32,288 nt of DNA from an uncultured Clostridia bacterium (GTDB lineage: Bacteria; Bacillota; Clostridia; Christensenellales; Borkfalkiaceae), in contig CANRAD010000019.1 in NCBI GenBank assembly GCA_947628505.1, positions 1-32,288 of the forward strand, read 5' to 3'. The notes beneath the pieces are model-generated. The model had not been told where the DNA came from. It saw only the letters and a program-made list of their open reading frames with translations, and ran no database searches. The translations under genes were made by a program, and so were the position numbers. Shown in pieces: positions 17,137 to 25,520 of this stretch (position 1 is its first letter; every line of letters starts with the position of its first letter).

Positions 17137-17452
17137 CGGCAGTACCGTCCTTGTCAGCCTTTTCCGCAGCCTCGACCTCATCGACCAGTTCCTCATACTC
17201 CGAAAGCAGCTCGTCATAGTCGTTGCAGACTGCCTTGTAGCGGTTGTTGAGGGTACTGTACTTGTCGTTGAGTTCGATATAGCTTGCAAGCAGAGAGGTA
17301 TGCACACCGAGCATAGTGTCGATGTTGTCAGCCACTACCTCGGAGAGTTCGCAGACCTTTCTTGCAGCGGTCTTTGCAGTGATGTGAGCAACAACTCCTG
17401 CAAAGCCGACGATTGCCGTACCGACACCGATTACCTTGATCTTCTTGTTCAT
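17114..17452 (-). CDS. 112-aa membrane-anchored hypothetical
   Basis: Unrecognised. The N-terminus MNKKIKVIGVGTAIVGFAG has two to three positive charges followed by a glycine-rich hydrophobic stretch (about 7-25), consistent with a signal anchor. The remainder is an acidic helical region with Leu/Tyr heptads (ELNDKYSTLNNRY, DYDELLSEYEELVDEVEAAE), a likely coiled coil. AAAGGA lies about 10 bp before the ATG. It sits between the DUF4366 gene and the methyltransferase, preceded by a 12-bp hairpin. Possibly a small structural partner of the surface proteins; no function can be assigned. Confidence 0.7.
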   Translation of the reverse strand: MNKKIKVIGVGTAIVGFAGVVAHITAKTAARKVCELSEVVADNIDTMLGVHTSLLASYIELNDKYSTLNNRYKAVCNDYDELLSEYEELVDEVEAAEKADKDGTADESAESV

Positions 17453-17504
17453 AGTTCATGTTTCCTTTCTGATGTTCATTTTGATTTATCTGTTTTTATT
17501 CTCC

Positions 17505-17531
17505 AACTTCTGCCCCAGTGGGGCAGAAGTT
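17505..17531. repeat. Perfect 12-bp inverted repeat between DUF4366 gene and 112-aa gene
   Basis: AACTTCTGCCCC and its exact reverse complement are separated by only 3 bp. The hairpin begins at the DUF4366 stop codon (17530-17532) and lies about 50 bp before the next ATG. On the minus (coding) strand it is followed by GGAGAATAAAAAC, not a T-run, so it is not a classic terminator. It could be an mRNA stability or processing stem, an attenuating hairpin, or a protein-binding palindrome. Confidence 0.65.
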
Positions 17532-18357
17532 AAAAGTCCTCGTCGTCCTCGTTGACCTCATAATCGTCCTGATCGTCAAAGTCCGTATCGACCTCCTGTT
17601 TTGCGGCAGGCTTTTTCTTAACCAGCTTAAAGCCGATAAATCCGATTGCGATCAGAGCGACAAGACCGATACCGAGCAGCATGGTACTGTTCATACTGCC
17701 GGACTGTGCAGGGGCAGCCTCGTTTTCGCTTGTGTCCTCACCCTCGGACGTTTCCTCCGCGGAATCATCGGCAGTATTCATGCTGTTGTGGTCGAGAGCC
17801 GCCTGTTCCGCCTGCTGTACTCTGTCAAGGTCAATGCCGCTTTCTTCCTCATCATCGGTCATGTACAGCAGGGAGTAGAGGTCGAGGGTATCAACTTTGT
17901 TTAAGAAATACACATTGTTCTCGTCACTCGCTGCGGAGTAATTGATGAGAATGTAGAACACCGCACCGTCCTTTGTGGTGACAGCGATAAACTGCATTTC
18001 CTCACTTTCATAAATGACCTGTTCCTCCTTGATGAGCGTTGCATTACCCTCGGTGTCGTAGTAATCGTCGGTGTAATACTTGTTGTCATCGTTAGCAGAA
18101 TTGTCATTCTCCACGCTGTCGAGAATTTCCTCGATCATGCTGTCCTCTGCCGACTGTGTTGTTTCTGCCTCTGCCTCATTGGATTCAGCCGAGGCAGTTT
18201 CCGCTGTGCTGTCGGTCGTTTCCGCTGTTTCTGCTGTTTCGACTGTCGCAGTCGTTTCGGCAGCCTCTGCGGATTCCTCCGCAAAAGCTGTTACCGAAAG
18301 ATTGACCGCCGAAAGCATAAGCAGAGCCATGACCGCACTAATCATCTTTCGTTTCAT
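17530..18357 (-). CDS. DUF4366 (CD1107-type) surface protein
   Basis: 275 aa. Signal peptide at 1-26 (KRK, then a hydrophobic core, cleavage near AFA|EES), then a long Ala/Glu/Thr low-complexity stalk (about 27-75), a folded extracellular domain (about 95-190, with YILINYSA and FLNKVDTLDLYSLLY), another acidic linker, a membrane helix (226-246, starting MLLGIGLVAL) and a KKK plus very acidic cytoplasmic tail. This layout is typical of DUF4366 proteins found next to the CD1108 and VirB4 genes of Clostridium difficile-type ICEs. It is probably an envelope component of the conjugation machine. GGAGG lies 9 bp before the ATG, inside the upstream gene, and the genes overlap by 20 bp. Confidence 0.88.
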   Translation of the reverse strand: MKRKMISAVMALLMLSAVNLSVTAFAEESAEAAETTATVETAETAETTDSTAETASAESNEAEAETTQSAEDSMIEEILDSVENDNSANDDNKYYTDDYYDTEGNATLIKEEQVIYESEEMQFIAVTTKDGAVFYILINYSAASDENNVYFLNKVDTLDLYSLLYMTDDEEESGIDLDRVQQAEQAALDHNSMNTADDSAEETSEGEDTSENEAAPAQSGSMNSTMLLGIGLVALIAIGFIGFKLVKKKPAAKQEVDTDFDDQDDYEVNEDDEDF

Positions 18358-18640
18358 TTGTGTTGTCCTCCATAATTGTGATTGGATTCAGACCGAGCCT
18401 GCGCTGTATCTCTCTTTGCGATAATCCGCTGTCAAGAGCCTGTTTCGCAACAGCAAGCAGTTCCATTGCTTTGTCAAAATCGTTAAGGTCATTGTCTTTG
18501 AGAAAGCTGATAAACTGCTGTGCTGTGACTGCCTCGATCTGCTTTTTTATCTCTGCCTTGCGTTCGGAATCCCTCTGCATACGCTTTTCAAGTTCCTCCG
18601 AGCGTTCAAGCAGCTTTTCTAATCTCTGTCTGTTCTGCAT
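18338..18640 (-). CDS. DUF4315-like small coiled-coil protein
   Basis: 100 aa from the ATG at 18640, which has GGAGG 6 bp upstream; an in-frame TTG at 18658 is less likely. Residues 1-45 are a charged coiled coil (QRLEKLLERSEELEKRMQ), followed by FISFLKDNDLNDFDKAMELL and a C-terminal GLSQREIQRRLGLNP segment that looks like a helix-turn-helix. Its size and place between the CD1108-type and DUF4366 genes fit the DUF4315 family, but the HTH-like end is not something I associate with that family, so the name is tentative. It overlaps the DUF4366 gene by 20 bp. Confidence 0.75.
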   Translation of the reverse strand: MQNRQRLEKLLERSEELEKRMQRDSERKAEIKKQIEAVTAQQFISFLKDNDLNDFDKAMELLAVAKQALDSGLSQREIQRRLGLNPITIMEDNTNETKDD

Positions 18641-18654
18641 ATCCCACCTCCGAA

Positions 18655-21453
18655 TCAATAGAACACGAGCCGAGGGTCAATGAAATCCCAACCGATACCG
18701 TCCGTATCGACCTTAACTCTGAAATTCACATTGCCCTTTGTGGTGACTGCAAACTCATCGCCTGTCTTGATCGTATCGCCCTCTGATAGACCGTCTGTCA
18801 GGTCAGCGTTGGTGATGTAGACCTCTGTATCTCTCTTTGTGCCGCCCGTACCGTCATACCAGTATTCCACATCGTTCTTGCGGAGCGTGATCTTGTGGTC
18901 GCTTGTATCAATATCGGTGATCTCACAGTCAAATGGGGCATACAGGCTTTCACCGACTGTGCAGGAAATCTTCACACCCTCATACAGACCGTCGATCGGC
19001 TCATTCCAAGCGTTCATTTCATAGCCGAATTGTCTTGTGAGTGTTCTGTCCCTGAGACTTGCCTCCGAGGTCATGTTTTTGAGTGTCTGATGATTGCCGT
19101 ACAGTGTTGACGTATCATTTCCGGCAAGCAGATTGTAATATTCCAGTCGCTCATCGGCATGGCTCATAGAGTTCAGCTTGTCCGTAATCACCTCGTCAAA
19201 GGTCTTTTTCTGATGAACATTGTAATAAAGCCTACAATCCGTTTTCCATTCCTGTTTCTGCACATAGCCGAATAGAGCCGAACAATTACTATCGCCTGTC
19301 CATGCCCGTGCGTCCGGCTCGGTAATCATAAACCATGCGTCGTCTGCACCGCTATCCCACCCATAGAATGAGCGATACTGTGAGTTGCCCTCATGATTCT
19401 TAAAGTAGAATTTGCCGTTTCCGTCTACCCAATAGAACGGGTCAACGGTATGTCTTCCGTCAGCAAAGTAACGGTTGTCAAGAATGTAATAGCCTGTGAG
19501 TTCGTAATCGTCATTCGGATTCAGCACACGATAACTGCTGTTGATGTAGCAGTAACCGTCGCTGTCAAGATATTGTCCGAGTTCAGAGGTGTACGAGGTC
19601 GGTCGGAAACAATACCGCCATGCACCGCCGCCTCTGCTTGCCGTACTCTCGCAGTAGTAGTAGCTGCCGTTGGTGCTGTTGCCGCCTCCGAAATACACAT
19701 AATTGCTCAATTCCTCCCAACGGCTCTGATTGTCATACAGATAGACAAACTCATACTCCGCATTGAAAAGCTCCTCCAACAGCGTTTCTGTTTCGCTCTT
19801 GAAACTCCAATACTTTATATCTCCGTTGTCGGAATCAAAGTCATAGTAGTACGCACACAGGAACGACCACAGCTTGTAGCAGTTAAAGTCATAAGCCGGA
19901 GCATAGTCAAATACTGTGCTTTGTCCCCAAATCCACTCGTCGGGCTTGTCTTTCATACCCGACGTATCTGCACCCAAATCCTTTAGTCCTTTTTTCCAAT
20001 CGCTTGAATCTCCGACTTTCAGTACATTCTCATTGAGATCATAGGCAAGCTGTGTGTAATACTTTTCAGCCTCCGACAGATCGTAGTCCTGTGCAGCGTA
20101 TGTACCGAGGGTAAAGCCTCCACCCGAAATACCGCCTGTGAAAATCGAAATAATGAACAGAAGAATCAGCAGAATGAGAATGATCGGCACAGCCACAGTC
20201 CCGAAAAATTTCCCGACCTCCTTGACGTAGACGTTCTTAATGAAATTAAAAATCTCTTTCAGACCGTCCTTTAGCTTATCGGCAGCGGATTTTTTGGATT
20301 TAGGCGGTTTCTTTTTTCTCTTTCTCATGGAATCGCCTTTTTCCTTTAATTTCCGTTCCTGCCTGTTCAGCTTGTTTTTTGACTTGCTGTTCTGATCGGA
20401 AAGTTTATCACGTTTCGTCTGCTTTCTGTCGAGTTTCTTCTCAACGGAAAACTGCTGCTTTGTCGGCTGAATCACTCTGCGGTTGGTCGAATCAATCGCA
20501 TGGAGCATATCATTGTCCGAATCCTCGGAAACTGCTTTCTGCCATGCAGCGTTTTTCACTCGCCTTGCTGAATACACCACAGGCTTTAGCACAAGCGGAC
20601 TTGTCCTTGAAAACCTTGCGATCTTCCCTTGATTTTTCTTTTCCTTGACCTTGAAATTCCTTTCGGAACGCAGTTGTTTCTGTGCGTTGCGAAATTCCTT
20701 TTTCGCATGACGAAACTCCTGTTTCCTCTTTTTGAACATTGCCTTGCCGATCTTAGACTTAGAACCTTGCTTATAGCTTCTCTTACGAGCCTTAAAATCA
20801 GCCTTTTTCTTTTTGAAATCCGCTTTGTTCTTCCTTGACTTTGGCTTGAATCCGTTCTTTTTGAAATCCCTGAGTTCTTCCTTTTTCAGCTTGAATTTTG
20901 CCTTTTCCAAGCCGTATTGCTGTTTCTGCTTGAAGTGCTGATGAAATCCCTTGAAACCGTCCACAGCAATTTCACCCATAAAGAAAATGCCTTTGTGGTA
21001 ATCGTCAGCAGCCTCACGCATATACTTGTTCTTGTAGTGATAGAACACCTCACGACCGACTGTTTTTGCTGTTTTCAAGCCGACCGTTTCACTTGTAAGA
21101 CCTACATCGACCGCTGTTTGTGCCACATCATGAACAAGGAAATTGGTGACTTTAGCCGACCTCTGAACGAATTTACCGCCCTTAGTCTGCATTTCAAAGC
21201 CGTTGATTGCCCTTGTGAACGAGGGTCTGTCACCCTTGATTCTGAATCGGGCATTGACCGCCTTATGCAGAAGTCCCTTGTTTTTGCCGTGACGGGTCTT
21301 TTCGCCCCATTCCACATAGACCGTTGTTTTAAATCTGCCTCGGCTGTTCTGCTCACGAACAAAGTTAAACTGTAACTGCTTATGCCGCCTGCTTACCTTG
21401 TCGAGCCTGTCACGAGCCTTTTCCAGTTTACTTTTCTTTTCAAACAGCCCCAT
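18655..21453 (-). CDS. CD1108-type conjugation protein with degenerate M23-like C-terminus
   Basis: 932 aa. Residues 1-170: globular basic region. Residues about 174-275: extremely Lys/Arg/Phe-rich repeats of the type ADFKKKKADFKARK. One membrane helix at about 418-445 (VAVPIILILLILLFIISIF). Residues about 450-932 are extracellular and Tyr/Trp/Asp-rich. The last ~100 residues (YAPFDCEITD near 838, GLSEGDTIKTGDEF, NVNFRV near 906, FIDPRLVFY) follow the lysostaphin-type M23 barrel, but the HLHFEV active-site motif is replaced by NVNFRV and no other metal-binding His is visible. I infer a catalytically dead domain used for cell-wall binding or structure. Homologues in CTn elements occupy the same slot after VirB4. 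The 1-bp gap to VirB4 implies coupling. Confidence 0.82.
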   Translation of the reverse strand: MGLFEKKSKLEKARDRLDKVSRRHKQLQFNFVREQNSRGRFKTTVYVEWGEKTRHGKNKGLLHKAVNARFRIKGDRPSFTRAINGFEMQTKGGKFVQRSAKVTNFLVHDVAQTAVDVGLTSETVGLKTAKTVGREVFYHYKNKYMREAADDYHKGIFFMGEIAVDGFKGFHQHFKQKQQYGLEKAKFKLKKEELRDFKKNGFKPKSRKNKADFKKKKADFKARKRSYKQGSKSKIGKAMFKKRKQEFRHAKKEFRNAQKQLRSERNFKVKEKKNQGKIARFSRTSPLVLKPVVYSARRVKNAAWQKAVSEDSDNDMLHAIDSTNRRVIQPTKQQFSVEKKLDRKQTKRDKLSDQNSKSKNKLNRQERKLKEKGDSMRKRKKKPPKSKKSAADKLKDGLKEIFNFIKNVYVKEVGKFFGTVAVPIILILLILLFIISIFTGGISGGGFTLGTYAAQDYDLSEAEKYYTQLAYDLNENVLKVGDSSDWKKGLKDLGADTSGMKDKPDEWIWGQSTVFDYAPAYDFNCYKLWSFLCAYYYDFDSDNGDIKYWSFKSETETLLEELFNAEYEFVYLYDNQSRWEELSNYVYFGGGNSTNGSYYYCESTASRGGGAWRYCFRPTSYTSELGQYLDSDGYCYINSSYRVLNPNDDYELTGYYILDNRYFADGRHTVDPFYWVDGNGKFYFKNHEGNSQYRSFYGWDSGADDAWFMITEPDARAWTGDSNCSALFGYVQKQEWKTDCRLYYNVHQKKTFDEVITDKLNSMSHADERLEYYNLLAGNDTSTLYGNHQTLKNMTSEASLRDRTLTRQFGYEMNAWNEPIDGLYEGVKISCTVGESLYAPFDCEITDIDTSDHKITLRKNDVEYWYDGTGGTKRDTEVYITNADLTDGLSEGDTIKTGDEFAVTTKGNVNFRVKVDTDGIGWDFIDPRLVFY

Positions 21454-21454
21454 A

Positions 21455-23899
21455 TTACTGCTCCTGCGGTTTGGTTGTCATGAGTTTGTACATCGTAGTA
21501 TCGGTCGGGAATTGGTCGGTAAACGGCAGTATTTCCTTGTCATAACGGATAAGACCCTCGCCCTGACCGCTGTTGGTGACATACTCCATTTGCTCCTTTG
21601 AGATGTGCAGCTTTTCAGCGAGAATATCCCTGTCACCGCTTGCCTGATTGAGCATATACACAAAGTCGCTGTTATCAAAGATGTTCTCGACCTCCTGCGA
21701 CTGCAAAAGGTCTTTGACGTTCTGCGTAATTCCTGTGGGGATTCCGCCCCATTTACGAAAGCGTTTCCAGATCTCTGCGGAATACTTAGCTGTCTGTTCC
21801 TCTTTTAATAAGAGGTGAAACTCGTCAATGTAATAGCGAGTGATCTTGTGGAGGTTGCGGTTGACGGACACTCTGTTCCACACCGTATCCTGCACGATCA
21901 GCATACCAACCTTTTTAAGCTGATTGCCGAGTTCCTTAATGTCAAAGCAGATAATTCTGTTTGACATATCAATGTTTGTCCTGTGGTTGAAAAGGTTTTG
22001 AGAGCCGGTTACAAACATTTCAAGGGAATTGGCTACACGTTGCGCAACCTCGCCCTCTGCTTTCAGTTCGTTCTGCAAGTCGGAGAGCATGGGCATTTTC
22101 TCGGCTGTCGGACTGTTCTTGACGAAATCCATATAGATACGCTGTACGCACTTGTCGATCACAGAGCGTTCCTCCGAGGAAAGACCGTAACGACCTCCGA
22201 CAATGATCTCACAAAGAGAAATCAGGAAGTCGGATTTAGTAGCGATCACCTCAAGCGGATTTTGAAACAGATACTCGTCAATGGTAATGTCCATAGGATT
22301 GATGTGCTGTTCGCTGTTGCTTGCAATGCGGATAAGCTGCCCATGCAGAGCCTCAACAAGCGGAAAATATTCACCCTCCGGATCGCAGATGATAATATCG
22401 TCTGTCGTAGTGAGGAATGAATCCAGAATCTCACGCTTAACGCTGAAAGACTTACCGCTTCCGGGCGTACCGAGAATCAGACCGTTGGGGTTTTTCAGCC
22501 TTGACCTGTTCGCTCGTATCATGTTGCCCGAAAGCGTATTCACGCCGTAATAGGTCGCAGCTCCTGTCTGAAACAGTTCCTTTGTGGTAAACGGAACAAA
22601 AATCGCAATGCCCGATGTGTGCATTTCACGCTTAACGGGTATCTCGTTATACCCAAGAGGCAGCATAGAGCCGAAGCACTGCTCCTGCCGATAGTCGTAG
22701 GGAAAGAGGATACAGTTATTCTTCTGTGCGATACGTTTGAGCATTTCGGACTGTAATTTCAGTTCCTTTTTGGTTTTCGCATAATTCCTTATGCTAATTG
22801 AAATGTGGAAAAGCCGTTCATTCTTGCTGTTGAGATCACCAAGCAGCTTTTCAATGTCGTCAATGTACATCTTGATCGACGGAGGCAGAATGTCGGGGTC
22901 ATATCCCGATTGGCTTGCTTTCTTCTGCTCGTCGATCTTCATTTGCTCAACATTCGTCAGCTTGCGCTTGACAAATTTCAGAGCGTCGATCTGATCGAGA
23001 GGAGCAACATGGAGGTTTACGCAGAAAAGCGACTGCATTTCCATGAAATCTTTGAGAATCTCATCGGACAATTCGCCTGCGAGGATATTCATGCCCCACA
23101 CCGCACCATAGGCATTGCCAATCTCGAAATCCTGTTTATTGAATTTCATTGAGGGAGGTGCGATAAAGTCCTTTGTGTCCATGCCTGCATGAATCATTCC
23201 GTCCCAATCAAACACAAACGGCTCATTACGGAACGGATTGAGGCTGTAATACAGCGTTTCAAGCCTTTCTCTGCCGTCAAGCATTTCAGCCTCCACACCG
23301 ATAGCCTTGAACAGTTTAATCACATCATTCTTGATTGACATGAGTTTTGCCCTTGCCGCCTTGTAGGAGGTGCTTTCAATGCCGAATGTAATGAATTTTT
23401 TCGTTGACTGTCCGTTACTGCCAGTCAGCAGCTTGTCGGTCAGCATTTTGGAGTATTCCTGTCTTATGTCGTTAAACTCATCGTCCTGATCGGGAATCTG
23501 AATACTCTGCACCAGCTTTTCCTTTGAGCGATTCTGATTCTCAAACGTAAGCTGAAACCGAATCGTATTGTCAAAGGAATTGAGCAGATCGCAATACTTT
23601 GAGAAAATATCGTTCTGCTCGTCAAACTCCGCAAGGCTGTAATTCGCCTCGTAGAATTGCACCGTCATGGAGTAAAAGTTTTCCGACACCTGACACACAC
23701 CGTCCCGATACATGGTCATGTAGGGAACAGCGTTCTGTACTGTATTTGTATCTCCTGCATACTTTTTGATTTCCGTCATCCTTGCGGATAGGATTTTCTT
23801 TTGTTCCTTAGTAAGCTGTGAGGCAGGCTTTTTGACAAGCACTGCCGACTGTGATTTCAGATCGGGCTTTCGCTTACTTTCTTTCTTTTTTAAGCCCAC
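21455..23899 (-). CDS. VirB4/TraE-family conjugation ATPase
   Basis: 814 aa. Cytoplasmic ATPase that energises the type IV secretion channel. Seen: a CagE/TrbE-like N-terminal region (YMTMYRDGVCQVSENFYS), Walker A LGTPGSGKSFSVKREI (about 472-487), the conserved IIICDPEGEYFPLV, Walker B RYYIDEFHLLL (about 686-696), and a C-terminal GITQNVKDLL arginine-finger region. The length is typical for ICE VirB4. The start is GTG at 23899, with AAGGAGG 8 bp upstream inside the PrgI gene; the two genes overlap by 26 bp. It is the best-conserved marker showing this is a conjugative element rather than a prophage. Confidence 0.95.
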   Translation of the reverse strand: MGLKKKESKRKPDLKSQSAVLVKKPASQLTKEQKKILSARMTEIKKYAGDTNTVQNAVPYMTMYRDGVCQVSENFYSMTVQFYEANYSLAEFDEQNDIFSKYCDLLNSFDNTIRFQLTFENQNRSKEKLVQSIQIPDQDDEFNDIRQEYSKMLTDKLLTGSNGQSTKKFITFGIESTSYKAARAKLMSIKNDVIKLFKAIGVEAEMLDGRERLETLYYSLNPFRNEPFVFDWDGMIHAGMDTKDFIAPPSMKFNKQDFEIGNAYGAVWGMNILAGELSDEILKDFMEMQSLFCVNLHVAPLDQIDALKFVKRKLTNVEQMKIDEQKKASQSGYDPDILPPSIKMYIDDIEKLLGDLNSKNERLFHISISIRNYAKTKKELKLQSEMLKRIAQKNNCILFPYDYRQEQCFGSMLPLGYNEIPVKREMHTSGIAIFVPFTTKELFQTGAATYYGVNTLSGNMIRANRSRLKNPNGLILGTPGSGKSFSVKREILDSFLTTTDDIIICDPEGEYFPLVEALHGQLIRIASNSEQHINPMDITIDEYLFQNPLEVIATKSDFLISLCEIIVGGRYGLSSEERSVIDKCVQRIYMDFVKNSPTAEKMPMLSDLQNELKAEGEVAQRVANSLEMFVTGSQNLFNHRTNIDMSNRIICFDIKELGNQLKKVGMLIVQDTVWNRVSVNRNLHKITRYYIDEFHLLLKEEQTAKYSAEIWKRFRKWGGIPTGITQNVKDLLQSQEVENIFDNSDFVYMLNQASGDRDILAEKLHISKEQMEYVTNSGQGEGLIRYDKEILPFTDQFPTDTTMYKLMTTKPQEQ

Positions 23900-24281
23900 T
23901 CGCTGCGCCTCCTTTTTCTGCCTGCATGAGTACCTTTTTCAGCCGAGCATACTCGATCTGATTCTCAATGCACTCATAAATATTGACTGTCCGATAGTAC
24001 CGCTTGCGAGGTCGCTTGAAGTATTCAGCCATGTATTTGACCTGTTGTTCAAGAAACACACCGTTCTTGCGGTACAGTCCGCAGAGGATAGCCGGAGCCG
24101 CACAGCAGCCCATAGCAAAAATCCCTCCTGTCAGACCAACAGCGCCTTTGGCGAGGAAAAACACAGGCACACCAATCACAAGACCTATTCCGAAACAGAT
24201 CACCTGTCGCTTTGTAAATCCTGCAATGAATTTTTCCTTAATGTCATTCAAATCCTTTGGAATCTGTACATAATGTGCTAT
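23874..24281 (-). CDS. PrgI-family membrane protein (non-canonical ATA start likely)
   Basis: About 135 aa. A small inner-membrane component placed before VirB4 in Gram-positive T4SS, probably equivalent to VirB3. Two membrane segments are seen (VICFGIGLVIGVPVFFLA and GGIFAMGCCAAPAILCGLY), followed by a basic tail with RPRKRYYRTVNIYECI. The usual PrgI N-terminus (A.YVQIPKDL) is present in frame as AHYVQIPKDLNDIKEKF, but the codon where ATG is expected (24281-24279) is ATA, 6 bp after AGGGGGG. The first conventional start is TTG at 24251, which would remove YVQIPKDL and has no well-placed ribosome binding site. Only the VirB6 stop TAA separates the frame from the upstream gene. Confidence 0.85.
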   Translation of the reverse strand: MAHYVQIPKDLNDIKEKFIAGFTKRQVICFGIGLVIGVPVFFLAKGAVGLTGGIFAMGCCAAPAILCGLYRKNGVFLEQQVKYMAEYFKRPRKRYYRTVNIYECIENQIEYARLKKVLMQAEKGGAASGLKKERK

Positions 24282-24293
24282 GCTTATCCCCCC

Positions 24294-25229
24294 TTAGTGC
24301 GCATTGAACACGGATTTTGAAATTGCACCCGTCCTGAGAATCGTGAAGATCAGAGCCGCCGTATATCCCAAAAGCATACCCATTTGCATGATAATTCCTC
24401 CGTCACCTGAGTTGAGTGTTGTAATGACGTTAGCAAACAGGGTCTTGAAGATACCGAGGGCAATGATGATAAAGAATCCCTGAAAGGACAAGGCGAGCAA
24501 CTGCTTAATCCAGTTCTTGCCGATACTGCTCCATTCGCCCTCATTCATCATTGTGGCAATGGGGATAGGTGCGACACCGAGATACATAAATACCTCAATG
24601 ATTCTGCTTGCAAGTGTGATAACGATAGCCACGATCAGAATCAAAACACCGAGATGTACCACAAGACTGATAAACCACACCGTTATCAATTCCCCAAGTT
24701 CCAGATCGTCCAGAGCCGATTTTTGGAGGGATAAAGCCGTATCAAGAAAACTTCCGCTGCCGAACAGCGTTGTCAAGCCGTTTGAGCAGACATTTGTGCC
24801 GAATGAAAACAGGGCAGAGGCGATGTAAAACACATTCGACACAAGAATTACACCGCATAGGGCTTTAATGACCCATTTTATGAAAATCGAATCGTCAAAG
24901 TCCTTGAAGTTGTTCCCTCGGAGGACGGTCTGTATCAGATCATTCAGCAGAACGATCGTGAGGATAAAACCGCCAATCGGAACAACGACATTGTTGCACA
25001 GCGTTTCAATCGTAGTCCACACATGAGTGCCTGTGCCTGCGGAATTGCCCGTGAAATTGGCAGGGTGTCCCGTGATAAACGTAGAAACCAAGCCTCCGTC
25101 GCCAGTCGTATTGTCGAACGTATCCGAAAGCAGACTTGCAATGCTGTCAAACTGCGACTTAATGCCGTTTCTGAACAGCTTTTCGCACCAATCCTGCAAA
25201 CTATCAATTGCGTCGCTGATAACTCCCAT
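24294..25229 (-). CDS. VirB6/TrbL-like polytopic membrane protein
   Basis: 311 aa. A likely channel-forming inner-membrane subunit of the conjugation T4SS. An amphipathic N-terminus with an extracytoplasmic Thr/Gly/Asn-rich loop (about 40-70) is followed by five to six hydrophobic helices (VVVPIGGFILTIVLLNDLI, WVIKALCGVILVSNVFYIA, LVVHLGVLILIVAIVITLA, LSFQGFFIIIALGIF, MGMLLGYTAALIFTIL). The conserved SRIIEVFMYLGVAPIP segment is typical of ICE VirB6-like proteins. AAGGGAG lies about 12 bp before the ATG. In related elements the Maff2 pilin-like gene comes directly upstream, and its remnant is found here in that position. Confidence 0.9.
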   Translation of the reverse strand: MGVISDAIDSLQDWCEKLFRNGIKSQFDSIASLLSDTFDNTTGDGGLVSTFITGHPANFTGNSAGTGTHVWTTIETLCNNVVVPIGGFILTIVLLNDLIQTVLRGNNFKDFDDSIFIKWVIKALCGVILVSNVFYIASALFSFGTNVCSNGLTTLFGSGSFLDTALSLQKSALDDLELGELITVWFISLVVHLGVLILIVAIVITLASRIIEVFMYLGVAPIPIATMMNEGEWSSIGKNWIKQLLALSFQGFFIIIALGIFKTLFANVITTLNSGDGGIIMQMGMLLGYTAALIFTILRTGAISKSVFNAH

Positions 25230-25278
25230 TTTTTAACCACTCCCTTCTGTCAGAGAAGTGGCTGTAACTGCCCCACAT
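25204..25278 (-). CDS. Possible 24-aa leader ORF overlapping virB6-like start
   Basis: ATG at 25278 with AAGGG 8 bp upstream, followed by MWGSYSHFSDRREWLKNG and a stop inside the first codons of the VirB6-like gene (overlap 26 bp). It lies in the otherwise empty leader between the pilin remnant and the VirB6-like gene. It has the same architecture as the other micro-ORFs of this operon, but the ribosome binding site is only moderate and I know no family, so it may be chance. The rest of 25279-25394 shows no gene. Confidence 0.25.
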   Translation of the reverse strand: MWGSYSHFSDRREWLKNGSYQRRN

Positions 25279-25394
25279 ACCGCCCACCCTTACCGCAGCT
25301 ACGTTCACTTCTGTATGTAATCAGATTGTTTTATGAATCGCTCATCTGTTGTTTGCGATGTTGTCCCTTTCGTAATTCAGCAGAGATCAGCCGA

Positions 25395-25520
25395 TCAGAC
25401 TGCACCTGTCATCATGGTCTGAAGAACGGGTACGAGCGTTACCGCAAGCAGGATCAGTCCAAGACCCGACATAAGCTGTTTCATACCCTGTGACTTACGA
25501 CAGTAGGCATAAAGAAGTTT
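25395..25520 (-). pseudogene. Maff2-type pilin-like protein, C-terminal remnant
   Basis: An open frame with no start codon upstream: it begins at an in-frame TGA (25521-25523), then KLLYAYCR, then the family-typical KSQGMKQLM, a hydrophobic helix GLGLILLAVTLVPVL and the end QTMMTGAV. Intact Maff2 proteins are about 70 aa, with an N-terminal helix and a ...NPGAKSQGMKQLM... linker. Here homology starts exactly at KSQG, so the first half has been lost or replaced at about 25,495-25,500. This marks a recombination or deletion breakpoint of the ICE; the upstream relaxase and coupling-protein genes are gone from this side. Confidence 0.65.

Noticed and set aside
17137-17307. 58-codon upstream extension of the methyltransferase frame
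   Set aside because: It overlaps the 112-aa gene, is Ser/Thr/Arg-rich without similarity to methyltransferases, and the normal motif I start MRVLSLFDG is at 17136.
25230-25394. Search for a new promoter driving the orphan conjugation operon
   Set aside because: No TATAAT-like element with a spaced -35 was found on the minus strand between the pilin remnant and the VirB6-like gene.
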